A stretch of DNA of 35,755 nucleotides from Desulfonatronum sp. (GCA_011049455.1 DSBL01000146.1:1-35755); one strand, 5' to 3'. Positions 8,550-17,291 are shown, counted from the stretch's first letter. Program-made: numbers and translations. Notes: generated by a model from the sequence alone, not told the origin.

Positions 8550-9455
8550 GTGATTATCATGTCTGATCCCGGTCCCTTTGCCTGGCCCGTTTATCTGGAC
8601 AAGCACAAAATACCCGACAAAGTCTTTGCCCAGGCGTACGCAGCCTTGTCTGAAATCGAGCGCTCCTGGATAAAAAAAAACATCGCCCAGCTCTACGCCC
8701 TCGCCCCGGCCAACACCAAGGAACAAACCAGCACCGACACCCAATGGACCTGCGGCTTGCACAGCACTACCCGTACCCGTCCCAGGGACTGGGGAATTCT
8801 CCTTTTGGACGCATCATGTTCGGGTCCGGCCTGGACCGTGGCAGCGATTTTGCCGGCCTTGACCTCCGGAGTGCGGCACATTCTGGCCGTTTTCTTGAAC
8901 CAGATCGTCCCGTCGTCGCACCTCCTCGCCGCCGTGGAGCTTTGCGGCGTTGACACAGTCTGCTGTCTGCGAAGAAAAAAAATCATTACCCTGTTGGAGG
9001 ATCTTACCGGATTTTCAACCCAAGGCGTGGTTCTGAACCCGGACAACTCTTTCCCAGGACCCCTTCTTCCCAACTCCTGGCAAGAGACCATGGTAGTGTG
9101 GCAACCTGCCCCGCCGCGGCGCATGGGCATTTGGAGCGAAGCGACACATCAATGGGATTGGCCGACACTGGTCTGGAATCATCCAAACCTGAATCTTGAG
9201 ATTTGGGGCACAGGCCCCAAAAAACTTCCTCCCGGCTGCACAAGGATGTCTGGCAACTGGTCCGTGTTTTGTTCCCAGAGCTATCGCGTCCTGGGTGTTC
9301 CAGACCTCCGCTTGCCGGAAATACGGGAACAAAGGTGCGAACTCATCCTGACTCCCGGCCAGGAAGGGTGCTGGTACTGGCCTGATCTGACCCCGCAATG
9401 GTTTCAAACCCGGCAGTCGACCCTGGAAACAAACCACACGCTGACGGCGCAATGA
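8550..9455 (+). CDS. Unknown protein translationally coupled to EF-G
   Basis: 301 residues, with GTG 8550 as start (AAGG about 10 bases upstream; ATG 8559 is an alternative). I do not recognise it. A central segment (AWTVAAILPALTSGVRHILAV, then SHLLAAVELCGVDTVCCL) faintly recalls the dinucleotide-type fold of histidinol or aldehyde dehydrogenases, but no catalytic motif is evident. The second half is rich in Trp and Pro (WQPAPPRR, WDWPTLVWNHPN). There is no signal peptide or membrane helix. Its stop overlaps the EF-G start (ATGA), which argues for co-expression with that factor. Confidence 0.7.
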   Translation: MIIMSDPGPFAWPVYLDKHKIPDKVFAQAYAALSEIERSWIKKNIAQLYALAPANTKEQTSTDTQWTCGLHSTTRTRPRDWGILLLDASCSGPAWTVAAILPALTSGVRHILAVFLNQIVPSSHLLAAVELCGVDTVCCLRRKKIITLLEDLTGFSTQGVVLNPDNSFPGPLLPNSWQETMVVWQPAPPRRMGIWSEATHQWDWPTLVWNHPNLNLEIWGTGPKKLPPGCTRMSGNWSVFCSQSYRVLGVPDLRLPEIREQRCELILTPGQEGCWYWPDLTPQWFQTRQSTLETNHTLTAQ

Positions 9456-11497
9456 CCAAAAACATCGCGGATAATCCCATCAGCACCCTGCGCAACATCG
9501 GGATCATTGCGCATATCGACGCTGGAAAAACCACCGTAACCGAGAGGATCCTCTTTTTCAGCGGCATCATTCATCGGATGGGCGAAGTGCATGAAGGCAG
9601 CGCCACAATGGACTATTTGCCCGAGGAACAGGAACGGGGCATCACCATCAGTTCGGCCTGCACCACTACGCCCTGGGCAAACCACATCTTGAACATCATT
9701 GACACCCCCGGCCATGTGGATTTCACCATTGAGGTGGAGCGCAGCCTGCGCGTTTTGGACGGAGCAGTGGGCATCTTCTGCGCCGTGGGCGGGGTGGAGC
9801 CGCAATCCGAAACAGTCTGGCGGCAGTCCATGAAGTTCGGCGTACCCAAGCTGGCTTTCGTGAACAAGATGGATCGGCTTGGCGCGGATTTCGCGGCTGT
9901 ATTGGAAGACATGCGCGCCAAGCTGAACATCACTCCCTTGCCCCTGCAAATTCCGCATGGCCAAGGACGAGACTTCAAGGGCGTGATCGATCTTTTGGAA
10001 ATGCAGTACCTGGTTTTCGACGCTGAAACCCAGGGAGCTCAATGGCGACGCCTGCCCCTGGACGAAAGCCAGCGCAAGGTCGCCGCGCCCTGGAGGGAAA
10101 AAACCCTGGAGCTGCTGGCTGAACAGGATGACGCTTTTTTGGAAAAATACCTCTCCGGCCAGCCCATTGCCGGAGCCGATCTTCACCGCGTCATTCGCCG
10201 AACCACTCTGGATCAAACCCTGGTGCCGGTCATGACCGGTTCAGCTCTCAAAAACATCGGGATTCAACCCCTGATGGACGCTGTATGCCAATATCTGCCG
10301 TCCCCCGCAGACAAACCGCCCATAATGGCCGAGGATCCAGGCAACAGGAAGAAAATCTCCTTATCCGCCGACGCAGGAGAACCTCTGGCTGCTTTGGTCT
10401 TCAAGATCGACGTGGAGTCCGGGCGACGGTTGGCCTTTGCGCGCATCTATTCCGGAAGCATTGCCGAGGGCGACCTGCTTTACAACGTCTCCCAGAATCT
10501 TGATGAGCGGGCCGCGCATATCTACCGGATGCACGCGGACCGCAAGCAACGCTTGGAGCAAGCCTCGGCCGGCCAGATCATCACCATTTCCGGATGCAAA
10601 TCCACTAAAACCGGCGACACTCTGGCCCGGCGCGATCGCCCCCTGCTCCTGGAACAAATCGCAGACTATCAGCCGGTCATTTCCCTGGCCCTGGAACCCA
10701 AAAGCCAGGCCGATGCCAAGAGGTTGAACGAAGTTCTGGAATTCTTTCAGTTCCAAGATCCAACCCTGCGAGTGATGCTGGATCCGGAAACGGACCAGTT
10801 GATTCTTTCAGGCATGGGAGAACTGCACCTTGAGGTGGTGTTGGAGCGCATGCGCCGGGAATACGGCGTGGCTCCCCGGGTGGGTAATCCCCAGGTGCTT
10901 CATCAGGAAACCGTGACGCAACCAGGAATTGGAGAAGCGGTATTTCATCGCGAACTGGCCAAAACAATGCACTTCGGCGAAGTTCGTCTTGGCGTAAAAC
11001 CGCGTAAACGGGGCGCCGGACAATCCATCCGCTGGACCATGGATGTGCAGGGCTGGCCGGATGTCTGGATTCAGGCCGTAAACCAGGGCATTGATGACGG
11101 TTTGCAAAGCGGCGTGCTCAAGGGTTACCCCGTGCGGGACGTCCTTGTGGAAGTGGAGCATCTTGGCCGCAGAGAGGGTGAATCCTCTTCCGTCGGTTAT
11201 CAAATGGCCGCGGCCCAGGCCTTGAAAACCGCCCTAACCTCAGGCGCTCCTCAGCTCCTGGAACCGATCATGGACATCGAGATCAGCGTGCCCGAGGAAA
11301 ACGTCGGGGAAGTAATTGGACTATTCAACGCCAAAGGCGGTCGAGTGGAGAACATGTTCGACCGGGCCGGCGCAAAAATCATCACCGGCGTGGCCCCCAT
11401 GCGCCAACTCTTCGGCTTTTCCACATCCCTTCGCTCCGCATCTCAAGGCCGAGCCGCGTTCACCATGCGTTTTTCACGATTCGACGTCCTGGCCTGA
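9452..11497 (+). CDS. fusA: Elongation factor G paralogue
   Basis: 681 residues with all five GTPase boxes: AHIDAGKTT (20-28), RGITI, DTPGHVD, NKMD and GSALKN. Domains II to V follow, including LSGMGELHLEVVLERM of domain III. The start is set by the ATGA overlap with the upstream unknown gene and by the family N-terminus TLRNIGIIAHID. Two points mark it as a paralogue rather than the main EF-G: it is not in a str operon (no rpsL, rpsG or tuf nearby), and domain IV lacks the usual GGxGQYGHV loop, having KTMHFGEVRL instead. Its role could be in translocation or ribosome recycling; sequence alone cannot decide. Confidence 0.93.
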   Translation: MTKNIADNPISTLRNIGIIAHIDAGKTTVTERILFFSGIIHRMGEVHEGSATMDYLPEEQERGITISSACTTTPWANHILNIIDTPGHVDFTIEVERSLRVLDGAVGIFCAVGGVEPQSETVWRQSMKFGVPKLAFVNKMDRLGADFAAVLEDMRAKLNITPLPLQIPHGQGRDFKGVIDLLEMQYLVFDAETQGAQWRRLPLDESQRKVAAPWREKTLELLAEQDDAFLEKYLSGQPIAGADLHRVIRRTTLDQTLVPVMTGSALKNIGIQPLMDAVCQYLPSPADKPPIMAEDPGNRKKISLSADAGEPLAALVFKIDVESGRRLAFARIYSGSIAEGDLLYNVSQNLDERAAHIYRMHADRKQRLEQASAGQIITISGCKSTKTGDTLARRDRPLLLEQIADYQPVISLALEPKSQADAKRLNEVLEFFQFQDPTLRVMLDPETDQLILSGMGELHLEVVLERMRREYGVAPRVGNPQVLHQETVTQPGIGEAVFHRELAKTMHFGEVRLGVKPRKRGAGQSIRWTMDVQGWPDVWIQAVNQGIDDGLQSGVLKGYPVRDVLVEVEHLGRREGESSSVGYQMAAAQALKTALTSGAPQLLEPIMDIEISVPEENVGEVIGLFNAKGGRVENMFDRAGAKIITGVAPMRQLFGFSTSLRSASQGRAAFTMRFSRFDVLA

Positions 11498-11576
11498 CTT
11501 GCGCGAAGGCCTCACTCCTTATTATACTTTTTTCTCGCCATAATTCCCTTGTTCTCGAAAATTATTTAATCACATC

Positions 11577-12125
11577 ATGAACCGCAAACCCCGACTCTGG
11601 TGGGAAAACCTGCTCCGGGGGATCAGGTACGCCTATAAAAAAATGCTGCGCCTGAAGTCCTCTCCGCACGACGTCGCTCTCGGGCTTGCCCTGGGGGTGT
11701 TTATGGGGCTGCTGCCGATCATCCCTTTTCAATCCGTGACCGTGTTGGTGCTGGCACTGGCTCTGCGCTGCAGCAAGCTGGCCGCGCTGTTGGGCACCTT
11801 GATCTCAAATCCCTTGAACATTCCCTTTCTCTACTTCGTCATGCACCGGTTAGGACGTTTTCTTTTGCCGGAACTGCGCAGTCGCTACAATCCGGAGCAC
11901 TTGACCATCGGCGATTTGCTGCATACGGGTTGGCATCTTTTCGGAACCATGCTTTTGGGCGGGGTTGTCATTGCCATCCCCAGCGCCACTGCGACTTATT
12001 TTCTGGCCCGCTACCTGACACGACTGCATCACGCCCGGCGGGCCAGGAAAATGGCTTGTTCCCCCTATAAAAAAATCTGTCCGGACGAGTTGCCCGCCGC
12101 TCGCCCGAAAAGCAGCGATTCATGA
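11577..12125 (+). CDS. DUF2062 membrane protein
   Basis: 182 residues matching DUF2062: a basic N-terminus (GIRYAYKKMLRLKSSPHDVA), then two hydrophobic hairpins (LGLALGVFMGLLPIIPFQSVTVLVLALALR and a second pair near residues 80-95 and 118-145) with the family-typical ISNPLNIPFLYF. It is an inner membrane protein of unknown function. A TATTAT -10-like element lies at 11520-11525 upstream, without a good -35. Its stop overlaps the rsmA ATG (ATGA), so the two are coupled. Confidence 0.85.
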   Translation: MNRKPRLWWENLLRGIRYAYKKMLRLKSSPHDVALGLALGVFMGLLPIIPFQSVTVLVLALALRCSKLAALLGTLISNPLNIPFLYFVMHRLGRFLLPELRSRYNPEHLTIGDLLHTGWHLFGTMLLGGVVIAIPSATATYFLARYLTRLHHARRARKMACSPYKKICPDELPAARPKSSDS

Positions 12126-12907
12126 CCCGTGGAAACCCGCTGCCAAAACGCTCCCTGGGACAAAATTTCCTGCAAGACCAGGGCACGGCCCGTAAAATCG
12201 TATCGTCACTGGAGGCCGTGTCCAACGTTCCCGTCTTGGAGATAGGACCGGGTCATGGTGCCTTAACCCGCTGGCTCGTGGACACTCCTGCCCAAATATT
12301 CGCCTTGGAAAAGGACGTTTGGTTGGCCCTGGCGGTCAAATCCCAGTGGCCCCAAGTGACCGTGCTCGCAGCCGACGCCATGCGGTTCGCTTGGGAGCGT
12401 TTAGGCGGCCCCTGGAGCCTGATCGGCAATTTGCCCTACAACGTGGCCTCGCCGATCATTTGGGACGTAACTTCCCGGCTGCCTCGACTGTTCCAGGCTG
12501 TGTTCATGGTCCAAAAAGAGGTCGCCGACCGTTTGACCGCAACTCCTGGAAACCGGGTCTACGGCGGGCTCAGCGCCTGGGTGCAAAGCCATGTCCGAAT
12601 CCGGCGGCTGTTCGTGGTCGGTCCCGAGGTTTTTCGGCCCCGACCCAAGGTGGATTCCGCAGTGATCCGCCTTACGCCTCGGCCCCCTGAGACAAACAGG
12701 CCAGACGGCCCGGCCTTGCGTCAGCTCCTGAATACCTGTTTCCAGCAACGCCGCAAGCAGCTCAAGACCATCCTTCGCCCGGTCTGGAGCGACACCATCG
12801 CCGACTGGCTGCACAGCCAAGGGCTTCGTCCGGAAAGCCGGCCAGAGGAACTCTCGCCCCCACAGTTTCAGACTCTTGCGGCCATGCTTGCTGCATCGAA
12901 ATCCTGA
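12122..12907 (+). CDS. rsmA: 16S rRNA dimethyladenosine transferase RsmA
   Basis: 261 residues. RsmA (KsgA) dimethylates A1518 and A1519 of 16S rRNA using S-adenosylmethionine, a late step of small-subunit assembly. Visible motifs are SLGQNFLQD (11-19), motif I VLEIGPGHGALT (38-49), the acidic residue in ALEKD (61-65) and the catalytic NLPYNVASPI (103-112). The VFRPRPKVDSAVIRL segment is also typical. It is slightly short but complete. The start is fixed by overlap with the DUF2062 gene. It faces purC, with 160 bases between the stops. Confidence 0.95.
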   Translation: MTRGNPLPKRSLGQNFLQDQGTARKIVSSLEAVSNVPVLEIGPGHGALTRWLVDTPAQIFALEKDVWLALAVKSQWPQVTVLAADAMRFAWERLGGPWSLIGNLPYNVASPIIWDVTSRLPRLFQAVFMVQKEVADRLTATPGNRVYGGLSAWVQSHVRIRRLFVVGPEVFRPRPKVDSAVIRLTPRPPETNRPDGPALRQLLNTCFQQRRKQLKTILRPVWSDTIADWLHSQGLRPESRPEELSPPQFQTLAAMLAASKS

Positions 12908-12988
12908 TCACGGAAATACCAAGAATATCTGAACCATTTGCCCGCAAGTCCTCTTGCATGGATGATCGCCACGTTTTTCTGAGCGATG

Positions 12989-13015
12989 AAAAAAGATTGG
13001 CCTTGTTGGCAAAAG
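12989..13015 (-). terminator. Weak terminator candidate for purC
   Basis: On the minus strand an imperfect stem (TTGCC, then GGCCAA with one bulged base) is followed by TCTTTTTTC, 55-80 bases beyond the purC stop. The stem is short, so this is only a candidate. The rest of the interval 12908-13067 shows no gene I can support. Confidence 0.3.
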
Positions 13016-13067
13016 ATCAGCAGGGGATGGCTCAATACTTTTCGACAGGATTGCGGGAATGGACGCC

Positions 13068-13901
13068 TTATAAAAAAATGTTCATGAAATCAGCCGCTGG
13101 GACTTGGTTCCTGTTTTTGATGGTCCTCTTGCCGTCGAAGAGGCTCGTGATCGCGCATTGTTGATAAGCCGCGCAGTTTCCGCTGTCATCCGGGATATAG
13201 CCCTTGCACACGCGCAGGACGTCCGGCGATATTTCGTCGATGATCACGATTTTTCCGTCCCCCTGCTTCAATCTCCCCAGTTCAAACTTGCCGTCAATGA
13301 CATGGAGGTCATTGGCCGCGAACTCCTGGGAGACGATTTGCGCAATGCTCTGCACAAGCTCAACACTTTGAGCGATCTCATCTTTGCTCATGGCTCCGGT
13401 TTCCGCCAAAGCCTCCAATGTGATCAGCACGTCCACATCCCCTTTGGTCCAGACCTCGACCACTTTGTGGACATTCCTGCAAGGCCGCACAAAGGGGTAT
13501 CTTCTCCAGAAGCTGCCGGTGGCGTTGTTCCGCCAGGTGAATTCAAGATTCAGCAGGGGAGCAGAGCCGGGGAACGACGGCGATTCCACCGCCATGCTCA
13601 AAGGATCCGCCGGTTCCACGATCATTTCATTCTCGCTGATCGTCTCAATGTAATGTGAAGGAACGTTCCTTGCCTGAAGCAGCTTGAAGAAATGGGTGGC
13701 GAACCTGCACGCAATGGCACCTTTTCCGGAAATCTGGCCCACGACGGTGTCGTACCCTGGATCAAAGACAGGTTTCCCGTTTTCCATATAGCCCGTGGCG
13801 TCATCCTTGAAAACGAGCCGATACTTGCCGGCATGCGGTCCTTCCGCGATGGTGAAGACATCCTTGGATTTTCCGCTGTAAACAAGATTTTCATTCGTCA
13901 T
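13068..13901 (-). CDS. purC: SAICAR synthetase PurC, clostridial-like type
   Basis: 277 residues. It joins aspartate to CAIR in purine synthesis, using ATP. The N-terminus YSGKSKDVF (8-16), VFKDDATGY, NNATGSFWRRYP (125-136), DGKFELGR (203-210) and IDEISPDVLR (221-230) correspond to PurC motifs. The pattern, especially FDPGYDTVVGQISGKG, resembles the form common in Clostridia rather than the E. coli form. ATG 13901 is preferred to one 21 bases earlier because AGGAGA sits 9 bases upstream. No other purine gene is adjacent. It lies on the opposite strand to its neighbours with a small overlapping gene upstream, which fits a separate acquisition, but that is inference. Confidence 0.88.
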   Translation of the reverse strand: MTNENLVYSGKSKDVFTIAEGPHAGKYRLVFKDDATGYMENGKPVFDPGYDTVVGQISGKGAIACRFATHFFKLLQARNVPSHYIETISENEMIVEPADPLSMAVESPSFPGSAPLLNLEFTWRNNATGSFWRRYPFVRPCRNVHKVVEVWTKGDVDVLITLEALAETGAMSKDEIAQSVELVQSIAQIVSQEFAANDLHVIDGKFELGRLKQGDGKIVIIDEISPDVLRVCKGYIPDDSGNCAAYQQCAITSLFDGKRTIKNRNQVPAADFMNIFL

Positions 13902-14130
13902 CTGCACAAATCTCCTTTTCATTGTAAAACACTTTATCATTTTTCGCCTGACCGGCAGCACAACCGTCAAGAATCAGCCAACATCCCGTGATGTTGAACC
14001 CTTTGTGCGGAAGCAAGCCCAGCTCGAAACAACCCGACATTGCGTCGCTCGTTCTCAGGTTGTAGCCGACCGCCAGCTTCCACCGTTCTTCTGACAAGAA
14101 CCTTATATGAGCCGGGTGCAAAAAGTCCAT
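13891..14130 (-). CDS. Small ORF overlapping purC start
   Basis: 79 residues. ATG 14130 has a good ribosome site (GGGGAG, 4-5 bases upstream); a GTG at 14142 is also possible. The stop overlaps the purC start by 11 bases, a typical coupling arrangement. The protein has no signal peptide or membrane helix. It contains three cysteines in its middle (SGCFELGL, TGCWLILDGC) and a charged C-terminus. I do not recognise it. It could be a real small protein or a leader ORF for purC. Confidence 0.5.
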   Translation of the reverse strand: MDFLHPAHIRFLSEERWKLAVGYNLRTSDAMSGCFELGLLPHKGFNITGCWLILDGCAAGQAKNDKVFYNEKEICADDE

Positions 14131-14353
14131 TGTGCTCCCCACTCAAAAAAGGATGATCAAAGAATAGGATCGGATGCGGGGCGAAATGATGTTGATATGA
14201 GCATTAGTGTTCCCGGCTTTCGGCCTTTTCTTGCCATGCCAAGCATTTGCCCGTATGGATTGGGGCTGGCATCGAGTCTCCAAAAAATGTGTCCTGAACA
14301 AAGCGGGTGGCGAGAGCTTCCGCCAACATCAAAACCATATTCTCATCACCTCC
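14131..14353. other. Intergenic region between purC unit and siroheme gene
   Basis: This 223-base divergent interval must hold the promoters of both units. On the minus strand a TATTCT element lies near 14151-14156 without a convincing -35. No riboswitch-like fold, tRNA or extra gene could be supported by eye. Confidence 0.4.
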
Positions 14354-15031
14354 ATGCGCTACTACCCCATTCTCCTGGATCTCCACGGCAAGACGTGCCT
14401 TGTGGTCGGCGCGGGTCATGTCGGCAGGCGCAAGATCCAAACCTTGCTTTCCTGCGGTCCGGCCCTGGTCCGCATCATCGACCCCAAGCAGCCCGACCAG
14501 TGCTGGCAAGAACTTATAGACCTGGGTATCGTGGAGTATGCCAGCCGCTCTTTTGTTCCCAAGGACCTGGATGGCTGCTTTCTGGTCATTGCCTGCACGG
14601 ACCACGAGAGCCAGAACTGGCGCATCAGCCGTCTGTGCGCGGAACGCGGCATTCTTTGCAACATCGTGGACCAACCGGAAAAATGCAGCTTCATCCTGCC
14701 GGCCCTGCATACCCAGGGTGATCTAACCATTGCCGTGTCTACGTCCGGATCCAGCCCGGCCCTGGCCAAGAAAATCCGCCAGGACCTGGGAACCTGTTTC
14801 GGTCCGGAATACGGCCGTTACCTCTCCTTGATGCGTCAATTACGGCCCTTGGTCCTGGGCTTGGGGCGGCCCACCGAGGAAAATTCAGAACTATTCCGCA
14901 AGATGACGGAAAGCGCCCTGTTGCACGCCGTCCAAGCCGACGACAGGGCGCAAGTGCTTATATTGCTCAAGGACTTTCTGCCCCAAAGCCTGCATACCCG
15001 TCTGGAGGATTTGATCCATGAACTGGACTGA
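14354..15031 (+). CDS. Precorrin-2 dehydrogenase / siroheme synthase N-domain
   Basis: 225 residues. The NAD-binding motif VVGAGHVGRRK (17-27) near the N-terminus and the LTIAVSTSGSSPALAKKIRQDL segment identify the SirC/Met8/CysG N-terminal family. It oxidises precorrin-2 to sirohydrochlorin and may also insert iron. The CysG methyltransferase domain is absent, so that step must be encoded elsewhere. ATG 14354 matches the family start (YYPILLDL), but no ribosome site is visible; an upstream start is possible. It overlaps ccsA by 14 bases, and the next gene but one is hemA, so the unit links tetrapyrrole synthesis with cytochrome c maturation. Siroheme is the sulfite reductase cofactor. Confidence 0.92.
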   Translation: MRYYPILLDLHGKTCLVVGAGHVGRRKIQTLLSCGPALVRIIDPKQPDQCWQELIDLGIVEYASRSFVPKDLDGCFLVIACTDHESQNWRISRLCAERGILCNIVDQPEKCSFILPALHTQGDLTIAVSTSGSSPALAKKIRQDLGTCFGPEYGRYLSLMRQLRPLVLGLGRPTEENSELFRKMTESALLHAVQADDRAQVLILLKDFLPQSLHTRLEDLIHELD

Positions 15032-15845
15032 GTGGATGGAGCTCTTCGTCCTGGCCCTATATTTCTGCGGGGCCGTACTGCACATCGCCTCGGTCCTGGT
15101 GCGCAAACCAGCCATCCAGCAAACCGGCCGGATCCTGATTATCATCGGATTCGGCCTGCACTCCTTGGACATCGTCATGACCATGATCGGCGTCGGCTCG
15201 CAGATCTTCGGCCAGGGACCGTTCTATTTCAGCCTGTTGGCCTGGACCTTGATCATCGTCTACCTGGTTCTCAGCTGGCATCTGCGAATGCACTTCCTGG
15301 GGCTGACCGCCACCCCGATGGCCTTGATCATTTTCTCCTTCGCCACGACCCTGAATACCGTGGAAGTGACCCTGCCCAGGAGCCTCCTGGGGCTGTGGTT
15401 CGGTCTGCACATCGGGTCCCTGTTCTTGAGCATCTGCCTGCTGGCCATGGCCGCCAGCTCCGGAGCCGTGTACCTGTTTTTGGAAAACAAGATCAAGGGC
15501 AAGTCCAAGATCACCGGCTTGAGCAGGGACCTGCCCTCCCTGGCCTTGTTCGACAAGGTCAATGCCTGGGCCGTAAACATCGGCTTTCCTTTGTTCACCA
15601 TCGGGCTGTTGTCCGGGTTTCTCTGGGCGCATTTGACCTGGGAGCGCTTTTTCTCCTGGGACCCCAAGGAACTGGCGGCCATAATCGTCTGGCTGCTTTT
15701 TGCCCTGCTCTTTCACCAGCGGCTGGTCAACGGCTGGCGGGGCCGCAAGCCAGCCAAGCTGGCCATCTGGATCTTCGGTCTGTCTTTGGTTTCCATGCTT
15801 GGCATCAATTTTTTCCTTGAGACCCACCACAGTTTTCAACCCTAG
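15018..15845 (+). CDS. ccsA: CcsA/HemX-type cytochrome c assembly protein
   Basis: 275 residues with about eight membrane helices. The WWD-like region has FFSWDPKELAAIIVW (WDPKE at 214-218). Candidate haem-ligand histidines are H131 (GLHIGS), H233 and the HH pair at 270-271. CcsA/ResC proteins export haem and ligate it to apocytochromes in System II; shorter HemX-type relatives next to hemA may have a related haem role. The ATG at 15018 follows GGAGGA at good distance. It lies inside the end of the siroheme gene and 3 bases before hemA. No ResB/Ccs1 partner is visible here. Confidence 0.9.
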   Translation: MNWTEWMELFVLALYFCGAVLHIASVLVRKPAIQQTGRILIIIGFGLHSLDIVMTMIGVGSQIFGQGPFYFSLLAWTLIIVYLVLSWHLRMHFLGLTATPMALIIFSFATTLNTVEVTLPRSLLGLWFGLHIGSLFLSICLLAMAASSGAVYLFLENKIKGKSKITGLSRDLPSLALFDKVNAWAVNIGFPLFTIGLLSGFLWAHLTWERFFSWDPKELAAIIVWLLFALLFHQRLVNGWRGRKPAKLAIWIFGLSLVSMLGINFFLETHHSFQP

Positions 15846-15848
15846 GCC

Positions 15849-17192
15849 ATGAAGCAACGCATCTGCCTGCTGGGACTCAGCCACCGCACTGCCGGGATCG
15901 AAGTGCGCGAACGCTTCGCCCTGGCAGACCCTCATCCCCGGGAACAGGGATTGATCACCGGCCATTCCCCGGTCCGAGAGGCACTGGTCCTGTCCACGTG
16001 CAACCGAGTGGAAATCGTGGCCGCCGGACGCACAGACAAGGACTTGAGTCCCCTGATACGGGACTACTGGGTCCGCCTGTGCGGGGCCCAGCCCGATGAA
16101 CTGATCCCCTATACCTATGAACACCATGACCTGGAGGCCGTGGCTCACCTCTTTTCCGTGGCTTCCAGTCTGGATTCCATGATCCTGGGCGAACCGCAGA
16201 TCCTGGGCCAGCTCAAACAGTCCTACCGTCGCAGCGTGGAGCAAGGTACGGCCGGAGTGGTCCTGAACCGCCTGCTGCACAAGGCCTTTTCCGTGGCCAA
16301 ACGGGTGCGCACTGAAACCAGGGTGGCCTCCAACGCCGTGTCCATCAGCTTTGCGGCCGTGGAACTAGCCAAACGCATTTTCGGCAATCTGGAAAACCAG
16401 ACCGCCATGCTTGTGGGCGCCGGGGAAATGGCCGAGCTGGCCGCCACGCACCTGCTTTCCGCCGGGGTCAAGCGCATGCTCATCGCCAACCGCACCCACT
16501 CCCGGGGCTGCGAGCTGGCCGAGCGCATCCGCGGCCAGGCTGTTCCCTTTTCTGAGCTGTTCCAGCACATGGCCGAGGCGGACATCATCATCAGTTCCAC
16601 CGGCGCCACCCAGACCGTGATCCGCAAGCGCGACATCCAGGGGATCATGAAGAAACGGCGAGGCCGGTCCATGTTCTTCATCGACATTGCCGTGCCCAGG
16701 GACGTGGACCCGGACGTCAACGCCCTGGACAACGTGTTCTTGTACGACATCGACGATCTCAAGGAAGTGGTCGAGGAAAACCTAAGCCAGCGCAAGTCCG
16801 AGGCGAACAAGGCCAGGGTCATCGTGGCCGAGGAAACAGACAAGTTCGCCGCCTGGATGCGCTCACTGGACCTCAAGCCGACCATCCTGGACCTGCTCTC
16901 CAAGGGCGAGAACCTCGGCCGCAAGGAACTCAAGAAAACCCTGCGCCGCCTGGGCCCCAAGGCCGAAGACCCGGAAGTGGCCCAAGCTCTGGAAGTCCTG
17001 GTATTTTCCTTAGCCCACAAACTCTACCACCAGCCCCTGGACTTCCTGAAACGCCGGGCTCAGGAGGAAGATGCCGGACCGAGGTACATCGACATCACCC
17101 GGAGAATGTTCAACTTGGACAACGACCCTCCAACTCCCGACGCCCACCCGGAGCGTAAAACGCCGGGATGCAGGGGACGCAAACCATCCTGA
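15849..17192 (+). CDS. hemA: Glutamyl-tRNA reductase
   Basis: 447 residues. It reduces Glu-tRNA to glutamate-1-semialdehyde, the first committed step of C5 tetrapyrrole synthesis. The catalytic cysteine is C51 in STCNRVEI; GLSHRTA (9-15), EPQILGQLK and the NADPH motif LVGAGEMAELAATHL are typical, followed by the dimerisation helices. The C-terminal 30 residues (after FNLDNDPPTP) are Pro/Arg-rich and look disordered. It is the third gene of the siroheme-ccsA-hemA block, 3 bases after ccsA, with only a weak ribosome site. No hemL or hemB is in view. Confidence 0.97.
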   Translation: MKQRICLLGLSHRTAGIEVRERFALADPHPREQGLITGHSPVREALVLSTCNRVEIVAAGRTDKDLSPLIRDYWVRLCGAQPDELIPYTYEHHDLEAVAHLFSVASSLDSMILGEPQILGQLKQSYRRSVEQGTAGVVLNRLLHKAFSVAKRVRTETRVASNAVSISFAAVELAKRIFGNLENQTAMLVGAGEMAELAATHLLSAGVKRMLIANRTHSRGCELAERIRGQAVPFSELFQHMAEADIIISSTGATQTVIRKRDIQGIMKKRRGRSMFFIDIAVPRDVDPDVNALDNVFLYDIDDLKEVVEENLSQRKSEANKARVIVAEETDKFAAWMRSLDLKPTILDLLSKGENLGRKELKKTLRRLGPKAEDPEVAQALEVLVFSLAHKLYHQPLDFLKRRAQEEDAGPRYIDITRRMFNLDNDPPTPDAHPERKTPGCRGRKPS

Positions 17193-17261
17193 TCGATTGC
17201 GGGAGTCTGTTCACGACTCAACTCCGGTTTTCAGCAGCGGCAATGGACCAGCAAACCCTCT

Positions 17262-17290
17262 TTGACAACAAAAAGACAACAGGAAATAAT
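17262..17290 (+). promoter_or_regulatory. Sigma-70-like promoter close to an ATG
   Basis: TTGACA (17262-17267), a 17-base spacer and AATAAT (17285-17290) make a near-consensus promoter. The -10 ends one base before the ATG at 17292, so a transcript from it would begin inside that reading frame. It may drive the downstream tilS-cyclase genes, or the true start of the small gene may be ATG 17331. Confidence 0.4.
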
Positions 17291-17291
17291 T

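Noticed and set aside
11634-13080. Recurring TATAAAAAAATG-like strings near 11634, 12066 and 13069
   Set aside because: Two lie inside coding sequence as Tyr-Lys-Lys codons and one at the purC end; there is no consistent context.
12958-13164. 68-residue plus-strand frame between rsmA and purC
   Set aside because: It overlaps the purC 3' end antisense, has no ribosome site, and shows no family pattern.
15057-16280. 407-residue minus-strand open frame across ccsA and hemA
   Set aside because: Antisense to two well-supported genes, and of Gln/Gly-rich low-complexity composition typical of a shadow frame.
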